A stretch of DNA of 64,000 bases from NCBI GenBank assembly GCA_029259915.1, contig JAJDED010000020.1:62001-126000 (forward strand), in the 5' to 3' direction. The translations under genes were made by a program, and so were the position numbers. Positions within the stretch are counted from its first letter, which is position 1. Every line of letters starts with the position of its first letter. Under the pieces are notes generated by a model. That model did no database searches, was not told the DNA's origin, and saw nothing but the letters and a program-made list of their open reading frames with translations. Shown piece by piece: positions 39,313 to 48,043 of the stretch. The DNA is from Planctomycetota bacterium (GTDB lineage: Bacteria; Planctomycetota; Planctomycetia; Pirellulales; Lacipirellulaceae).

Positions 39313-39794
39313 GAAAGTCGCTTCCTCCAAGCTATGCGAGCCCTTGTTCCAATTTGTTGGCGCCATGGAGCTCAGTCCCTGTGAAAGAAACAAATGCGAC
39401 AATTACCGACTTCAAATCAGCACCTGGTAATCCAGCAAAGTCTCAATTTCGACTACCGCAACTTTTCGGGTTAGGAAATTTAGGAAAAATAGTTAAAATG
39501 CTTCGTCCCCACTGAGGGAGCTATTATAATCGGCCAATTGAGTTTCAGGGTCCATTTTCGGCGAGATTATCGCCTATCCGACTTCGGGCCCTACACGAAG
39601 ACGCCGTCGGTATTCGGCTGTCTCCGCGGGGGTTCTTACTTGCATTATGCAAGATGTCGAGGGTTTCTGAAATAACTCGAAACTTATGCGTGAAATTATT
39701 TTCCGATTACGTGGAAACGTGTTGTTTCTTAAAGCAAAAGATTGTCCTAGTCGATCTCCGCTGACGTTTGCACCTAGTGAAATAGAAACAGGAT
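39313..39794. promoter_or_regulatory. Upstream region of polysaccharide cluster
   Basis: The gap between the minus-strand GGDEF gene and the plus-strand sugar transferase is A/T-rich. It holds TATAAT at 39525-39530 on the plus strand, with a weak TTCGTC 17 nt before it. This could be the promoter of the cluster, leaving a leader of about 260 nt. No structured leader is evident to me. Confidence 0.3.
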
Positions 39795-40874
39795 ATGAAG
39801 ACAAGAAAATTGCATGCTCAAGTTCTGCGTCGTAGCGGAACTTCCGACCTAGACTTTTTTTTGGATGACGAAGAATTTCGATTTGCCGCTGAGTGCGAAA
39901 GGATGCGCGTCGACCGCAATGGGTCGATATTATCTCTGTTATTGATTCGGCTATCGGAGAGTCATTCGGCGGATAGCGATGTAGCTTTTCTTTCTCGCGT
40001 CCTGGAAGGCCGACTGCGGACGACCGATACGCCGGGCAGGCTCGACGATGGCCAGATAGCCGTGCTACTGCCCGACACCCCTGCCGAGGGCGCTTGGAAA
40101 TTGGCCACCGATATCAGCGAAGTGTATCCCCCGGGGCCTTCGCGTCCCGAGTGCGATGTGCTGGTTTATCCGCATCGGAGTCGTCCCCGTCAGGAAGAGT
40201 TTTCTCAAGAGGAACTTGAGCAAGAAACAACAGAAGTAGCTGGGGAGACTTCTGGCGAATTCTTCTTTGCCCAAGCGATGCCCCGGTGGAAGCGTGCCAT
40301 TGATGTTTTCGGCAGTGTCGTAGGATTGTTAATTAGTTCTCCGCTGATTCTGTGTTCCGCGGCTGCAGTTAAGTTCACGTCTTACGGCCCGGTGTTTTTC
40401 CGCCAGGAGCGCGAAGGATTGGGAGGAAAGCGGTTCTTGATTTGGAAACTGAGGACGATGGCAAACGGTGCGGAGCAAAAGCAACATGAGTTGCGAGCGC
40501 TGAGCCATCAGGATGGGCCTGCGTTCAAAATGAAGCGGGATCCTCGAATCACGAGAGTTGGTCGATTCCTACGCTGGAGCAGCATCGATGAACTTCCGCA
40601 GTTTTGGAATGTCTTGAAGGGCGATATGTCGCTCGTGGGGCCGCGGCCTCTGCCAACCGAGGAATCGCAAGCCTGTACCGGCTGGCAGCGAAGACGCTTG
40701 GAGGTGAACCCCGGGATTACTTGCATCTGGCAAGTCAATGGCAGGGGGCAAGTGCGATTCGACGATTGGGTTCGCATGGATCTTCACTACATCCATCGCT
40801 ATAGCTTTTGGGAGGACTTGCGGCTACTGCTTTCGACCCTTCCGGCACTGCTTCTGCACAAAGGGATCCGTTGA
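39795..40874 (+). CDS. Initiating sugar transferase with N-terminal degenerate GGDEF-like domain
   Basis: The C-terminal half (about 165-359) is a polyprenyl-phosphate hexose-1-phosphate transferase. It has the membrane-entry helix RAIDVFGSVVGLLISSPLILCSAAAV, then RQEREGLGGKRFLIWKLRTM, KRDPRITRVGRFLRWSSIDELPQFWNVLKGDMSLVGPRP and WQVNGRG. It should load the first sugar onto undecaprenyl phosphate. Residues about 20-125 resemble a GGDEF fold: LRTTDTPGRLDDGQIAVLLPDTPAEGAWKLA follows the pattern of R-GGDEF-AVLLP. The catalytic residues are replaced (GGDEF becomes DDGQI), so a sensory or structural role is likely. It opens the polysaccharide cluster. Confidence 0.9.
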   Translation: MKTRKLHAQVLRRSGTSDLDFFLDDEEFRFAAECERMRVDRNGSILSLLLIRLSESHSADSDVAFLSRVLEGRLRTTDTPGRLDDGQIAVLLPDTPAEGAWKLATDISEVYPPGPSRPECDVLVYPHRSRPRQEEFSQEELEQETTEVAGETSGEFFFAQAMPRWKRAIDVFGSVVGLLISSPLILCSAAAVKFTSYGPVFFRQEREGLGGKRFLIWKLRTMANGAEQKQHELRALSHQDGPAFKMKRDPRITRVGRFLRWSSIDELPQFWNVLKGDMSLVGPRPLPTEESQACTGWQRRRLEVNPGITCIWQVNGRGQVRFDDWVRMDLHYIHRYSFWEDLRLLLSTLPALLLHKGIR

Positions 40875-40922
40875 GAGGGACAACTTCGTTGCGAGAGCTT
40901 TGTTTCTTGCCCCGCCAGAAAA

Positions 40923-42266
40923 ATGAATTCACTCCGGAAAACCGATGGCGATCGACAAACACGTGTCCTGCTCTTGGCGTATCGAGTAGATCGTGAATTC
41001 TCCATGGAATCGCGGCTGGCGTGGTTTCGTGCATGCCAGTGTGCCGAGCAGTTCAATACGACCGTGATTTGTGCCCAGTCGAATCTTTCTTCCAAGTCGG
41101 ATTCCAAAGAGGATGTGTCTGCTTTTCGGATCGTCCAGATTCCTCACCGCTGGATAGAGAGATGTTTGACGAAGCTTCCCGGGGGCTTTTCATTGGCCTA
41201 TCGCTTATGGCACGGGCGAGTGTATCGGCAGGTGCAAAAATTGCATGCTGCGGATCCTTTTTCGCTGGTTCACCAAGTCAGTTATTGCGGATTTCGCGAA
41301 CCGGGAGACTGCTGGCGGTTGGGCGTGCCTTTTGTCTGGGGACCTGTTGGCGGCACGCAGAACTTCCCGACAAGATTCCTCGGCACGCTTGAATGGTCTG
41401 GGGCGATTAAAGAATTGTTTCGAAACATCGTGAATACTTGCCAAAAAAGATTGAGTCGACGAGTCCGGCGTGCGCTTTCGTTGGCAACGGTCTTTGCTGC
41501 GAATCAGGAAGTTCGAGACGAATTACATATAATGGGTGGAGAGTCGCCGAGAGTGCAACTCGAAACGGGCGTCACCGTCGGGGTTGAACCCACACCTGCC
41601 CAGCGCGATCCGACCAAGCCGTTACGAATTCTTTGGTCCGGCCGGCTGGAGAGTTGGAAGGGGCTTCCGCTGTTGTTCGACGCGCTGTCGGAATTGCCAA
41701 GACATGTAAATTTCGAGCTGCGGGTGGTTGGCGCGGGGCGTTGCGAACGCCGTTGGCGACGATTGGCAAATCGCCTGGGAATTGACGATCGCGTTCAGTG
41801 GGTCGGTTGGCCCGGCTATGAATTGCGGATGCCTCACTACCGTTGGGCCGACGTGTTTGTCTTTACCAGTTTGCGCGACACGTCAGGAACCGGCTTGCTG
41901 GAATCGCTTGCCTGCGGCGTGCCCATCGTGGGACTCAATCATCAGGGTGCCCGCGACATTATGACCAAGGATTGTGCGGTGCGGATTCCTGTGGGCTCTC
42001 CAAAGCAAGTGGTGCAAGACATTCGATGTGCAGTTGAATCACTTGCTGCGGATTCGAAGCGTTTGCACAGCATGAGTCAATCGGCGACAGAGCGAGCGAA
42101 ATTTTTTGATTGGAACCGCTTGGGGCATGTGATGAACGCGACGTACTTCGATTTGCTTGGAATGACGCCGTCTCCCCCAGACGTTGGGGAAGTGTTTTCC
42201 AACACGGATGCCCAACTTGTGAATAGAGCCGGTGGCGCTTGCAATCTCGTGGGTCAAAATTCATGA
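40923..42266 (+). CDS. Glycosyltransferase, GT4-like
   Basis: This two-domain GT-B transferase has the GT4 C-terminal nucleotide-sugar signature: PLRILWSGRLESWKGLPLLFDAL, then the DVFVFTSLRDTSGTGLLESLACGVPIVGL segment with the E-x7-E pattern. It is cytoplasmic and adds a sugar to the lipid-linked glycan. The donor sugar is unknown. It begins 48 bp after the sugar transferase. Its stop overlaps the next glycosyltransferase start by ATGA at 42263-42266. Confidence 0.88.
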   Translation: MNSLRKTDGDRQTRVLLLAYRVDREFSMESRLAWFRACQCAEQFNTTVICAQSNLSSKSDSKEDVSAFRIVQIPHRWIERCLTKLPGGFSLAYRLWHGRVYRQVQKLHAADPFSLVHQVSYCGFREPGDCWRLGVPFVWGPVGGTQNFPTRFLGTLEWSGAIKELFRNIVNTCQKRLSRRVRRALSLATVFAANQEVRDELHIMGGESPRVQLETGVTVGVEPTPAQRDPTKPLRILWSGRLESWKGLPLLFDALSELPRHVNFELRVVGAGRCERRWRRLANRLGIDDRVQWVGWPGYELRMPHYRWADVFVFTSLRDTSGTGLLESLACGVPIVGLNHQGARDIMTKDCAVRIPVGSPKQVVQDIRCAVESLAADSKRLHSMSQSATERAKFFDWNRLGHVMNATYFDLLGMTPSPPDVGEVFSNTDAQLVNRAGGACNLVGQNS

Positions 42267-43156
42267 ACAAGCAATTACCATCTTGTGAAATTGCGGTCTT
42301 GATGACGTGTCATAATCGTCGTGCGACAACTCTGCGCGGACTGCAAAATCTGTTTGCACAGGACTTGCCTGATGGTTGTGCGTTGAAAGTGTACTTAACG
42401 GACGACGGTTGCACGGATGGCACCGGCGATGCGGTTCGGCAGGAATTTCCGGAAGTGAAAGTTTTGTCAGGGGATGGCAATCTCTTCTGGACGGGCGGAA
42501 CGCAACTGGCTTGGGACGCCGCACGGCCCGCGGATTTCTATCTGTGGTTGAACGACGACGTCGCCCTTCGGCCCAACGCGTTCAAGGTGCTTCTTGAAAC
42601 GTACCGAGCGGCGGAAGACCCGATGGCAATCGTCGTCGGTTCCACGTGCGATCCACAACAAGGCAAGACTTGTACTGGTGGTATGCAGCGCAGAAGCTGG
42701 TACGACGTGCGGGTGATCGATCCCAGTGATGTTACTCAACCGTGCGACACGTTTAACGGAAACATTGTCCTGATTCCAGTCGTTGTGGAAGAACGCATCG
42801 GTGGTTTGGACGAGGCATATACCCACTTTTTTGCAGACGGCGACTATGGACTTCGTGCCCGAAAACAGGGGGTTGAATTATTGCTCGCACCGGGCCATCT
42901 CGGCGAGTGTTCTCTCAATCCGATTGCGAATTCGTCTTTCGACAGCAGCTTGAGTTTTTCCGAGCGGTGGAGACGGATGATGGGTCCCAAGGGATATCGC
43001 CCACCGCGCCAGTGGTGGGCATTTGTCCGCGCCCATGCGCCAAGACCGAAAGTCTTTTACTGGGCCGTTCCTTATCTGCTGTTTTTCCTGGAAAGTTTGA
43101 GTCACGGCAGATTGCGGCTTCGTCGAAACGTGCAACGCCCTATGAAAGTGTCTTGA
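42263..43156 (+). CDS. Glycosyltransferase, GT2 family
   Basis: A single GT-A domain of about 230 residues begins MNKQLPSCEIAVLMTCHNRRATTLRGL. It has the nucleotide-binding YLTDDGCTDGTGD and the DXD-like FYLWLNDDVAL, followed by ETYRAAEDP and GLDEAYTHFFADGDYGLRARKQG. The tail is a hydrophobic helix (about 255-275) that may associate with the membrane. The ATG at 42263 gives the ATGA overlap with the upstream GT4 gene; the frame extends 8 codons further but is not needed. Donor and acceptor are unknown. Confidence 0.88.
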   Translation: MNKQLPSCEIAVLMTCHNRRATTLRGLQNLFAQDLPDGCALKVYLTDDGCTDGTGDAVRQEFPEVKVLSGDGNLFWTGGTQLAWDAARPADFYLWLNDDVALRPNAFKVLLETYRAAEDPMAIVVGSTCDPQQGKTCTGGMQRRSWYDVRVIDPSDVTQPCDTFNGNIVLIPVVVEERIGGLDEAYTHFFADGDYGLRARKQGVELLLAPGHLGECSLNPIANSSFDSSLSFSERWRRMMGPKGYRPPRQWWAFVRAHAPRPKVFYWAVPYLLFFLESLSHGRLRLRRNVQRPMKVS

Positions 43157-43196
43157 ATCAAATACTATGTTGAATTCTTTAATACAAAAAGAGAAA

Positions 43197-43340
43197 ACCG
43201 CCAAGGACGCCAAGAGCGCCAAGGTACAGAGTTTTGTGATTTCTCAAGATTTGGCTCCAGCTCGTGTGATGGATGCATTTTCAATACTTGGAAAATCAAA
43301 TTCCTTGCTTTTCTTGGCGTCCTTGGCGCTCTTGGCGGTT
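43197..43340. repeat. Palindromic repeat with 9-mer arms (CGCCAAG class), copy 2
   Basis: The left arm (43197-43223) has three in-register 9-mers ACCGCCAAG, GACGCCAAG and AGCGCCAAG. The right arm (about 43312-43340) is their inverted equivalent. The arms are separated by about 90 bp of non-coding sequence that does not resemble the interior of copy 1 (29678-29820). It interrupts the polysaccharide cluster between two glycosyltransferase genes. Confidence 0.8.
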
Positions 43341-43408
43341 CATCTTTTCAGTTTGATTGTTTTACCAGGCACAATGCTAGAAGTAACTGTTGATCCGAGG
43401 GCCTTATC

Positions 43409-44650
43409 ATGAAGGTGCTCCTATGCCATAGCTACTACCAGCAGCGGGGCGGGGAAGATCAATCGTTCGAGGAAGAGCGTGCGCTGTTACGCGACTATGG
43501 ACATGAAGTTATCGAGCTAACGCGCCACAACCGCGAGCTTGCCGAGCAGGGGACACTTGCACAACTAATGATGACATTGTGGAATCGTCAGACCGCCAAC
43601 GAGTTGCGGCATCTCATCACGACCCACCGTCCTGACGTGTTGCATTGCACCAACACTTTCCCGCTCATTTCGCCGTCGGTGATCCACCAGGCGGCAAAGC
43701 AACGTGTGGCTGTTGTGCAATCGTTGCGAAATTATCGTTTGATCTGCCCCGGGACCTTCTTGATGCGCGACGACCAACCGTGCCAAGACTGTGTCGGCCG
43801 AGCGATACCGTGGCCAGCGGTGCGGCATGGCTGCTATCGCGACAGTCGTCCCGCTAGCGCGGCTGTGGTGGCGATGCTGGTTTTGCATCGGGCGTTGGGC
43901 ACGTGGCGCCGGAAAGTCGATGCGTTTTTCACACTGACAAACTTTGCCCGCAGCAAATTTATCGAAGCCGGGTTCCCCAAGGATCGCGTGCATGTGAAAA
44001 CCAATTCGGTCGCACCGGTAGAGGTAGCAGGTATTGAAAAATCGGACCACTTTGTGTTTGTCGGCCGTTTGTCCTCAGAAAAAGGTGTTTCCACGCTACT
44101 CGCAGCTTGGGCAGCCGACCCTGGATTGCCGCCGCTAAAGATACTCGGCGACGGACCGTTGGCCGATGAGGTACGCGCGGCGCAGAAAAATGATAGCCGG
44201 ATTCATTGGCTGGGTCGGCGCGATCACTCTGAAGTTCAGGAGATTCTAAGCCGATCGCAGGCATTGGTCATGCCATCGCTCTGGTACGAAACTTTTGGGC
44301 GAACGATTATCGAAGCCTATTCTGTCGGCACTCCTGTCATCGCTTCGCGCCTAGGTGCGATGGAAGAACTCGTGGAGGAAGGTCGCACGGGATTGTTTTT
44401 CGAGCCCGGCCAAGCAGATTCTCTGGCCGAGCAAGTGTGGCGTTTTGTTGCGCTTCCGCTAGCGGAACGACAAAACATGGCCGCAGTATCGAAGTCGCGT
44501 TACTTCGAGAAATATACTCCCGAGTCCAATTATCAACGATTGATCGAAATTTATGAAACGGCCCGGCAGCGTGCAAAGCGCCGTACTCTGTCGGCTACGA
44601 AGTGTTTTGAGCCTAAAGAAACCTTGATCCCTCACACCGAACGTCCATGA
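43409..44650 (+). CDS. Glycosyltransferase, GT4 family
   Basis: This is a GT-B glycosyltransferase. The N-terminal acceptor domain shows HSYYQQRGGEDQSFEEERALL, HCTNTFPLISP and YRLICPGTFLMRD. The C-terminal donor domain carries DHFVFVGRLSSEKGVSTLLAAW, then LGDGPLADEVR and VMPSLWYETFGRTIIEAYSVGTPVIASRLGAMEELVE, the GT4 E-x7-E hallmark. It transfers a sugar to the growing unit in the cytoplasm. The stop overlaps the next gene by ATGA (44647-44650). Confidence 0.9.
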   Translation: MKVLLCHSYYQQRGGEDQSFEEERALLRDYGHEVIELTRHNRELAEQGTLAQLMMTLWNRQTANELRHLITTHRPDVLHCTNTFPLISPSVIHQAAKQRVAVVQSLRNYRLICPGTFLMRDDQPCQDCVGRAIPWPAVRHGCYRDSRPASAAVVAMLVLHRALGTWRRKVDAFFTLTNFARSKFIEAGFPKDRVHVKTNSVAPVEVAGIEKSDHFVFVGRLSSEKGVSTLLAAWAADPGLPPLKILGDGPLADEVRAAQKNDSRIHWLGRRDHSEVQEILSRSQALVMPSLWYETFGRTIIEAYSVGTPVIASRLGAMEELVEEGRTGLFFEPGQADSLAEQVWRFVALPLAERQNMAAVSKSRYFEKYTPESNYQRLIEIYETARQRAKRRTLSATKCFEPKETLIPHTERP

Positions 44651-45453
44651 TGATCCGCCAATCCAGCACTACAGAATTATCGACATCCGTGCCCGCCGAA
44701 CTGCGGCGGGCAGTGGTTCCCGATCCGCGCGTGCAGCAAGTTAGCGTTGTGGTACCGCTGTTCAACGAGCGCGACTGCGTCACTGTGTTGCTGGAATCTT
44801 TGGTCGATCTTGATGTACAATTGAGCGAGCAATACCAGTTTGAATTTCTTCTGGTCGATGACGGTAGTAGCGACGGCACGCCGGACATGCTGGAAGAGGC
44901 GGTCGCCGGCAGAGAGAATTTCCAAGTTGTGCGGCATCAAGAAAATCTCGGCATAGCCGCAGCCATTCACACGGGCATACGCCAAGCACGCCACGAGGTG
45001 GTGGTGTCGATCGATGCCGACGGCTCCTACGAGCCGTCGCTGTTGGAAGAAATGGTTCCTCTGTTAACCGATGATGTCGATGTGGTGACTGCATCGCCTT
45101 ACCATCCGTTGGGAAAGGTCGAGGACGTTCCCCGTTGGCGAATTTGGCTATCAAAGATTGCGTCGGGACTCTATCGGCTAGCAATGCCGACAAAGCTTTA
45201 TTGCTACACCAGTTGTTTTCGCGTTTACCGCAAGCAGAAGGTCGTAGCGCTCGAGCCTGAAAATGCTGGATATGTGGGAGTTGCCGAGTTACTGTGGAAG
45301 GTCGATCGGCAGGGGGGCCAAATTGTAGAACACCCCGCGGTGTTGCGAATCAGGATCGCCGGATATTCAAAGATGCGAGTGTTTCGCTCGGCCCTGAGAC
45401 ATTTGCATCTCATCGTACACATTTTGGGAGATCGCCTAAAAATGCTGCGCTAA
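44647..45453 (+). CDS. Glycosyltransferase, GT2 family (dolichyl-phosphate mannosyltransferase-like)
   Basis: The GT-A domain starts at about residue 32 (VSVVVPLFNERDCVTVLLESL). It has FLLVDDGSSDGTPDMLEEA and the DXD-type VVSIDADGSYEPSLLEEMVPLL. Its resemblance to the DPM1/ArnC group suggests a polyprenyl-phosphate sugar transferase that would feed the membrane GT39 at the end of the cluster (inference). The ATG at 44647 gives the ATGA overlap; a second ATG follows directly. It is 268 residues, with no clear C-terminal membrane helices. Confidence 0.88.
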   Translation: MMIRQSSTTELSTSVPAELRRAVVPDPRVQQVSVVVPLFNERDCVTVLLESLVDLDVQLSEQYQFEFLLVDDGSSDGTPDMLEEAVAGRENFQVVRHQENLGIAAAIHTGIRQARHEVVVSIDADGSYEPSLLEEMVPLLTDDVDVVTASPYHPLGKVEDVPRWRIWLSKIASGLYRLAMPTKLYCYTSCFRVYRKQKVVALEPENAGYVGVAELLWKVDRQGGQIVEHPAVLRIRIAGYSKMRVFRSALRHLHLIVHILGDRLKMLR

Positions 45454-45462
45454 GAAAATTGA

Positions 45463-45489
45463 ACCACGACGACACTACGAGCACAACGT
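45463..45489 (+). repeat. Single arm of three 9-mers (CACNACG class)
   Basis: ACCACGACG, ACACTACGA and GCACAACGT follow in register directly after the GT2 gene. The motif resembles the other 9-mer arms in unit length and position but has a different core. No inverted partner is visible. The rest of the gap up to 45744 holds a 36-codon open frame (45550-45660) of doubtful reality and otherwise nothing recognisable. Confidence 0.45.
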
Positions 45490-45744
45490 GATAGCTGAAT
45501 TGAAGACCAAGGCAACGACAAGCGTGTCTCCAACAAGCCAATCAACTCCATGAAACAAGCTGTTGATTTCGATCAGGCTTCGAACAGCCAAGACCCTGTT
45601 AAGCACTTCCTCTTTCGTCGTGCCGTTGTGGTTAAACATAGCGCTGTTGCACTAAAATGACTTGCACCTAACCGAAACAGCTAAACTTAAAACCAAAATG
45701 AAATTTGAGTAGCCTCACCGGCTCAGCAGGGGAGAAGAAATTTC

Positions 45745-46986
45745 GTGGCTACCGATTTGACGAGAGAACAAGAAATAATCCAACTCCCTTCCGACCAGGA
45801 CGCGAGTGGTCGTGACATGGGAGATGACGAGATAGTAAAACTGGTTGAGGCAATCGAGAGCGGTACACTCACCAGCACCAAGGGTAAGTTTGTCCAAAAC
45901 CTGGAAAAGAAATTTGCGGAAATCCTTGGCGTTGGAAGTGTCTTTGCCTGCTCGTCGGGTACTGCCGCCTTGCACACGGCTCTTGCCGCCATTGATCCGG
46001 AGCCGGGTGATGAGGTCGTGACGACGTCGATCACCGACATGGGCGCCCTGACGCCGATTCTCTACCAGTCAGCCATCCCTGTATTTGCCGATGTCGATCC
46101 GCAAACCTACAACATTACTGCCGAGGCGATCGAGCGCGTACTCAGCGAAAAGACCAAGGCGATTATGGTCACCCATCTGTTCGGAAATCCGGCGAACATG
46201 GGCGAGATCATGGAACTGGCCCAATCACGCGAGATTCCCGTGATCGAAGATTGCGCGCAAGCATTTGGCGCGACGTATCGTGGTAAGCCTATCGGCACGT
46301 TTGGCGATATCGGCTGCTTCAGCCTACAGCAAGGCAAGCATATCACCACCGGCGAAGGCGGAATGGTAGCTACCAGCGATGCAAAACTCGCGCGGCGCAT
46401 GTTCTTGTTCATCAACAAGGCCTGGGGCTACGGCGACTCTCGACCAGATCATTACTTCTTGGCGTTGAATTATCGGATGAACGAGCTGACGGGCGCAGTG
46501 GCATGTGCGCAATTAGAAAAGCTTGCCGAATTCGTGGATCGACGACGCCAGATTGCAGCCAGGATGGACAAAGGACTCGCCGACCTGCCTGGGATTTCTA
46601 TTCCCCGTGTTGAGCCAGACGGTGTGCATACCTATTGGAAATACTGTTTGCATGTCGATTCGTTGGCATTCGATGGCGGGCTCGATGCGCTTGCCGGCCA
46701 GCTTCGAGAACGGAATATCTTCTGTGCACCGCGCTACATTCAAAAACCTGCCTTTGAATGTGAAGTGTTTACAAAACAGTGCACTTTCGGCAACAGTCGA
46801 TTCCCCTTCACGTTGGCCCGTGCCGAAGCGATAGATTACCGCAAAGAAAAATTCCCCGGCACGTACGCCGCCCTGGCGTCGGTGTTGGTACTTCCACTTA
46901 ACGAACGGTACACAGCGGAGCATGTCGATTACGTCGTCGACACGATCTGCAAAGTTGCAACCGATTTGCAGAAGGCTTCCTCATGA
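45745..46986 (+). CDS. DegT/DnrJ/EryC1/StrS-type sugar aminotransferase
   Basis: This PLP aminotransferase installs an amino group on a nucleotide keto-sugar. Family segments: SGTAALHTALAAIDPEPGDEVVTTSIT, VIEDCAQAFGATYRGKPIGTFGDIGCFSLQQGKHITTGEGGMV (PLP lysine in QGKHIT), and NYRMNELTGAVACAQLEKL. The GTG start follows GGGGAGAAG. It is coupled by ATGA to the Gfo/Idh dehydrogenase and stands with a hexapeptide acyltransferase. This is the trio that makes 3-acetamido or 2,3-diacetamido uronic acids in Wbp-type pathways (family knowledge); the exact sugar is not proven. Confidence 0.9.
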   Translation: MATDLTREQEIIQLPSDQDASGRDMGDDEIVKLVEAIESGTLTSTKGKFVQNLEKKFAEILGVGSVFACSSGTAALHTALAAIDPEPGDEVVTTSITDMGALTPILYQSAIPVFADVDPQTYNITAEAIERVLSEKTKAIMVTHLFGNPANMGEIMELAQSREIPVIEDCAQAFGATYRGKPIGTFGDIGCFSLQQGKHITTGEGGMVATSDAKLARRMFLFINKAWGYGDSRPDHYFLALNYRMNELTGAVACAQLEKLAEFVDRRRQIAARMDKGLADLPGISIPRVEPDGVHTYWKYCLHVDSLAFDGGLDALAGQLRERNIFCAPRYIQKPAFECEVFTKQCTFGNSRFPFTLARAEAIDYRKEKFPGTYAALASVLVLPLNERYTAEHVDYVVDTICKVATDLQKASS

Positions 46987-47987
46987 ACGAGCAATCCCCC
47001 ATCCGATTTGGCATGGTAGGCGCCGGTGCGATAGCGCAAGCGTATGCCCAGGCGTTTCAAAGGTCTCAAGATGCACAGCTCTACGCGGTGGCAGACTGTC
47101 GTAGCGAGGCCGCGGAGGCGTTCGGCGAAGCAAACGAATGTGCCGCCTTTGCTTCTGCTCAAGATATGGCCCAAGAAATGGATCTCGATGCGGTCGTAGT
47201 TTGCACTCCTCCGGTCACGCACCGCCAGGTCTGCTGCGAATTGCTGGATCGCGGTCTTCACGTACTTTGCGAAAAGCCACTGTCGATCGACGCGGCTTCG
47301 GCGCAGGAGATTCTCGATACGGCGGCAAGCAACGGTACTGTGTTCACGATGGCCTCGAAGTTCCGTTACGTTGCCGACGTGACGGTAGCAAAGGCAATCA
47401 TCGAGTCGGGATTGATCGGCGACATTGTGCTTTTTGAAAACGTATTTACCGGACGCGTCGATATGTCGCAACGTTGGAATTCCAATCCAAAGATCTCCGG
47501 CGGGGGAGTGCTGATCGACAACGGCACCCATTCGGTCGACATCACGCGATACTTTCTGGGCCAACTGTCGGAAGTGCAGGTAATGGAGGGCAACCGCGTA
47601 CAGGATTTGCCAGTGGAAGATACCGTGCGAATGTTTGTTCGTAACACGTCGGGAGTGTTAGGAAGTATCGATCTTTCCTGGAGTGTAAATAAAGAACAGC
47701 CCTATTTCATCGCGATTTACGGAAGCAGTGGCACGCTCCTGGTCGGTTGGCAGGAGTCGAAATACCGTCGCTCCGGTGACAGTGCATGGAACATTTTTGG
47801 CTCGGGCTACGACAAAACCGACGCGTTTGTCCGGCAGATCGAGAATTTCTCCGGTGCCATTCGTCAACGCGAACCGCTGGTCGTAACGCCGGAAGATGCG
47901 TTGGCATCGGTTGAAGTGATTGAGGCCGCATACCGCGCCATGCAGCAGGGCGACTGGGAACCGATTGTTCCAGTTGCAAGTTCGTAG
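46983..47987 (+). CDS. Gfo/Idh/MocA-family NAD(P)-dependent sugar dehydrogenase
   Basis: The N-terminal Rossmann fold shows VGAGAIAQAYAQAFQ and CEKPLSIDAASAQ, the EKP motif of this family. The C-terminal dimerisation/substrate domain has GGGVLIDNGTHSVDITRYFLG. In Wbp-type clusters such an enzyme (WbpB) oxidises C3 of UDP-N-acetylglucosaminuronate before transamination. Its start overlaps the aminotransferase stop by ATGA (46983-46986). Cytoplasmic; cofactor NAD(H) is likely. Confidence 0.9.
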   Translation: MNEQSPIRFGMVGAGAIAQAYAQAFQRSQDAQLYAVADCRSEAAEAFGEANECAAFASAQDMAQEMDLDAVVVCTPPVTHRQVCCELLDRGLHVLCEKPLSIDAASAQEILDTAASNGTVFTMASKFRYVADVTVAKAIIESGLIGDIVLFENVFTGRVDMSQRWNSNPKISGGGVLIDNGTHSVDITRYFLGQLSEVQVMEGNRVQDLPVEDTVRMFVRNTSGVLGSIDLSWSVNKEQPYFIAIYGSSGTLLVGWQESKYRRSGDSAWNIFGSGYDKTDAFVRQIENFSGAIRQREPLVVTPEDALASVEVIEAAYRAMQQGDWEPIVPVASS

Positions 47988-48043
47988 CTTCCTTGTAGCA
48001 GAGGAGCCAGGCACATCGGTTGGCACCGACTGTAGAAATGTTT

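Noticed and set aside
29678-43340. CRISPR array
   Set aside because: The CGCCAAG units are tandem without spacers and occur as inverted arms; there are no cas genes.
45550-45660. 36-codon plus-strand frame before the aminotransferase gene
   Set aside because: No ribosome-binding site and no recognisable motif; may be chance in a 290-bp gap.
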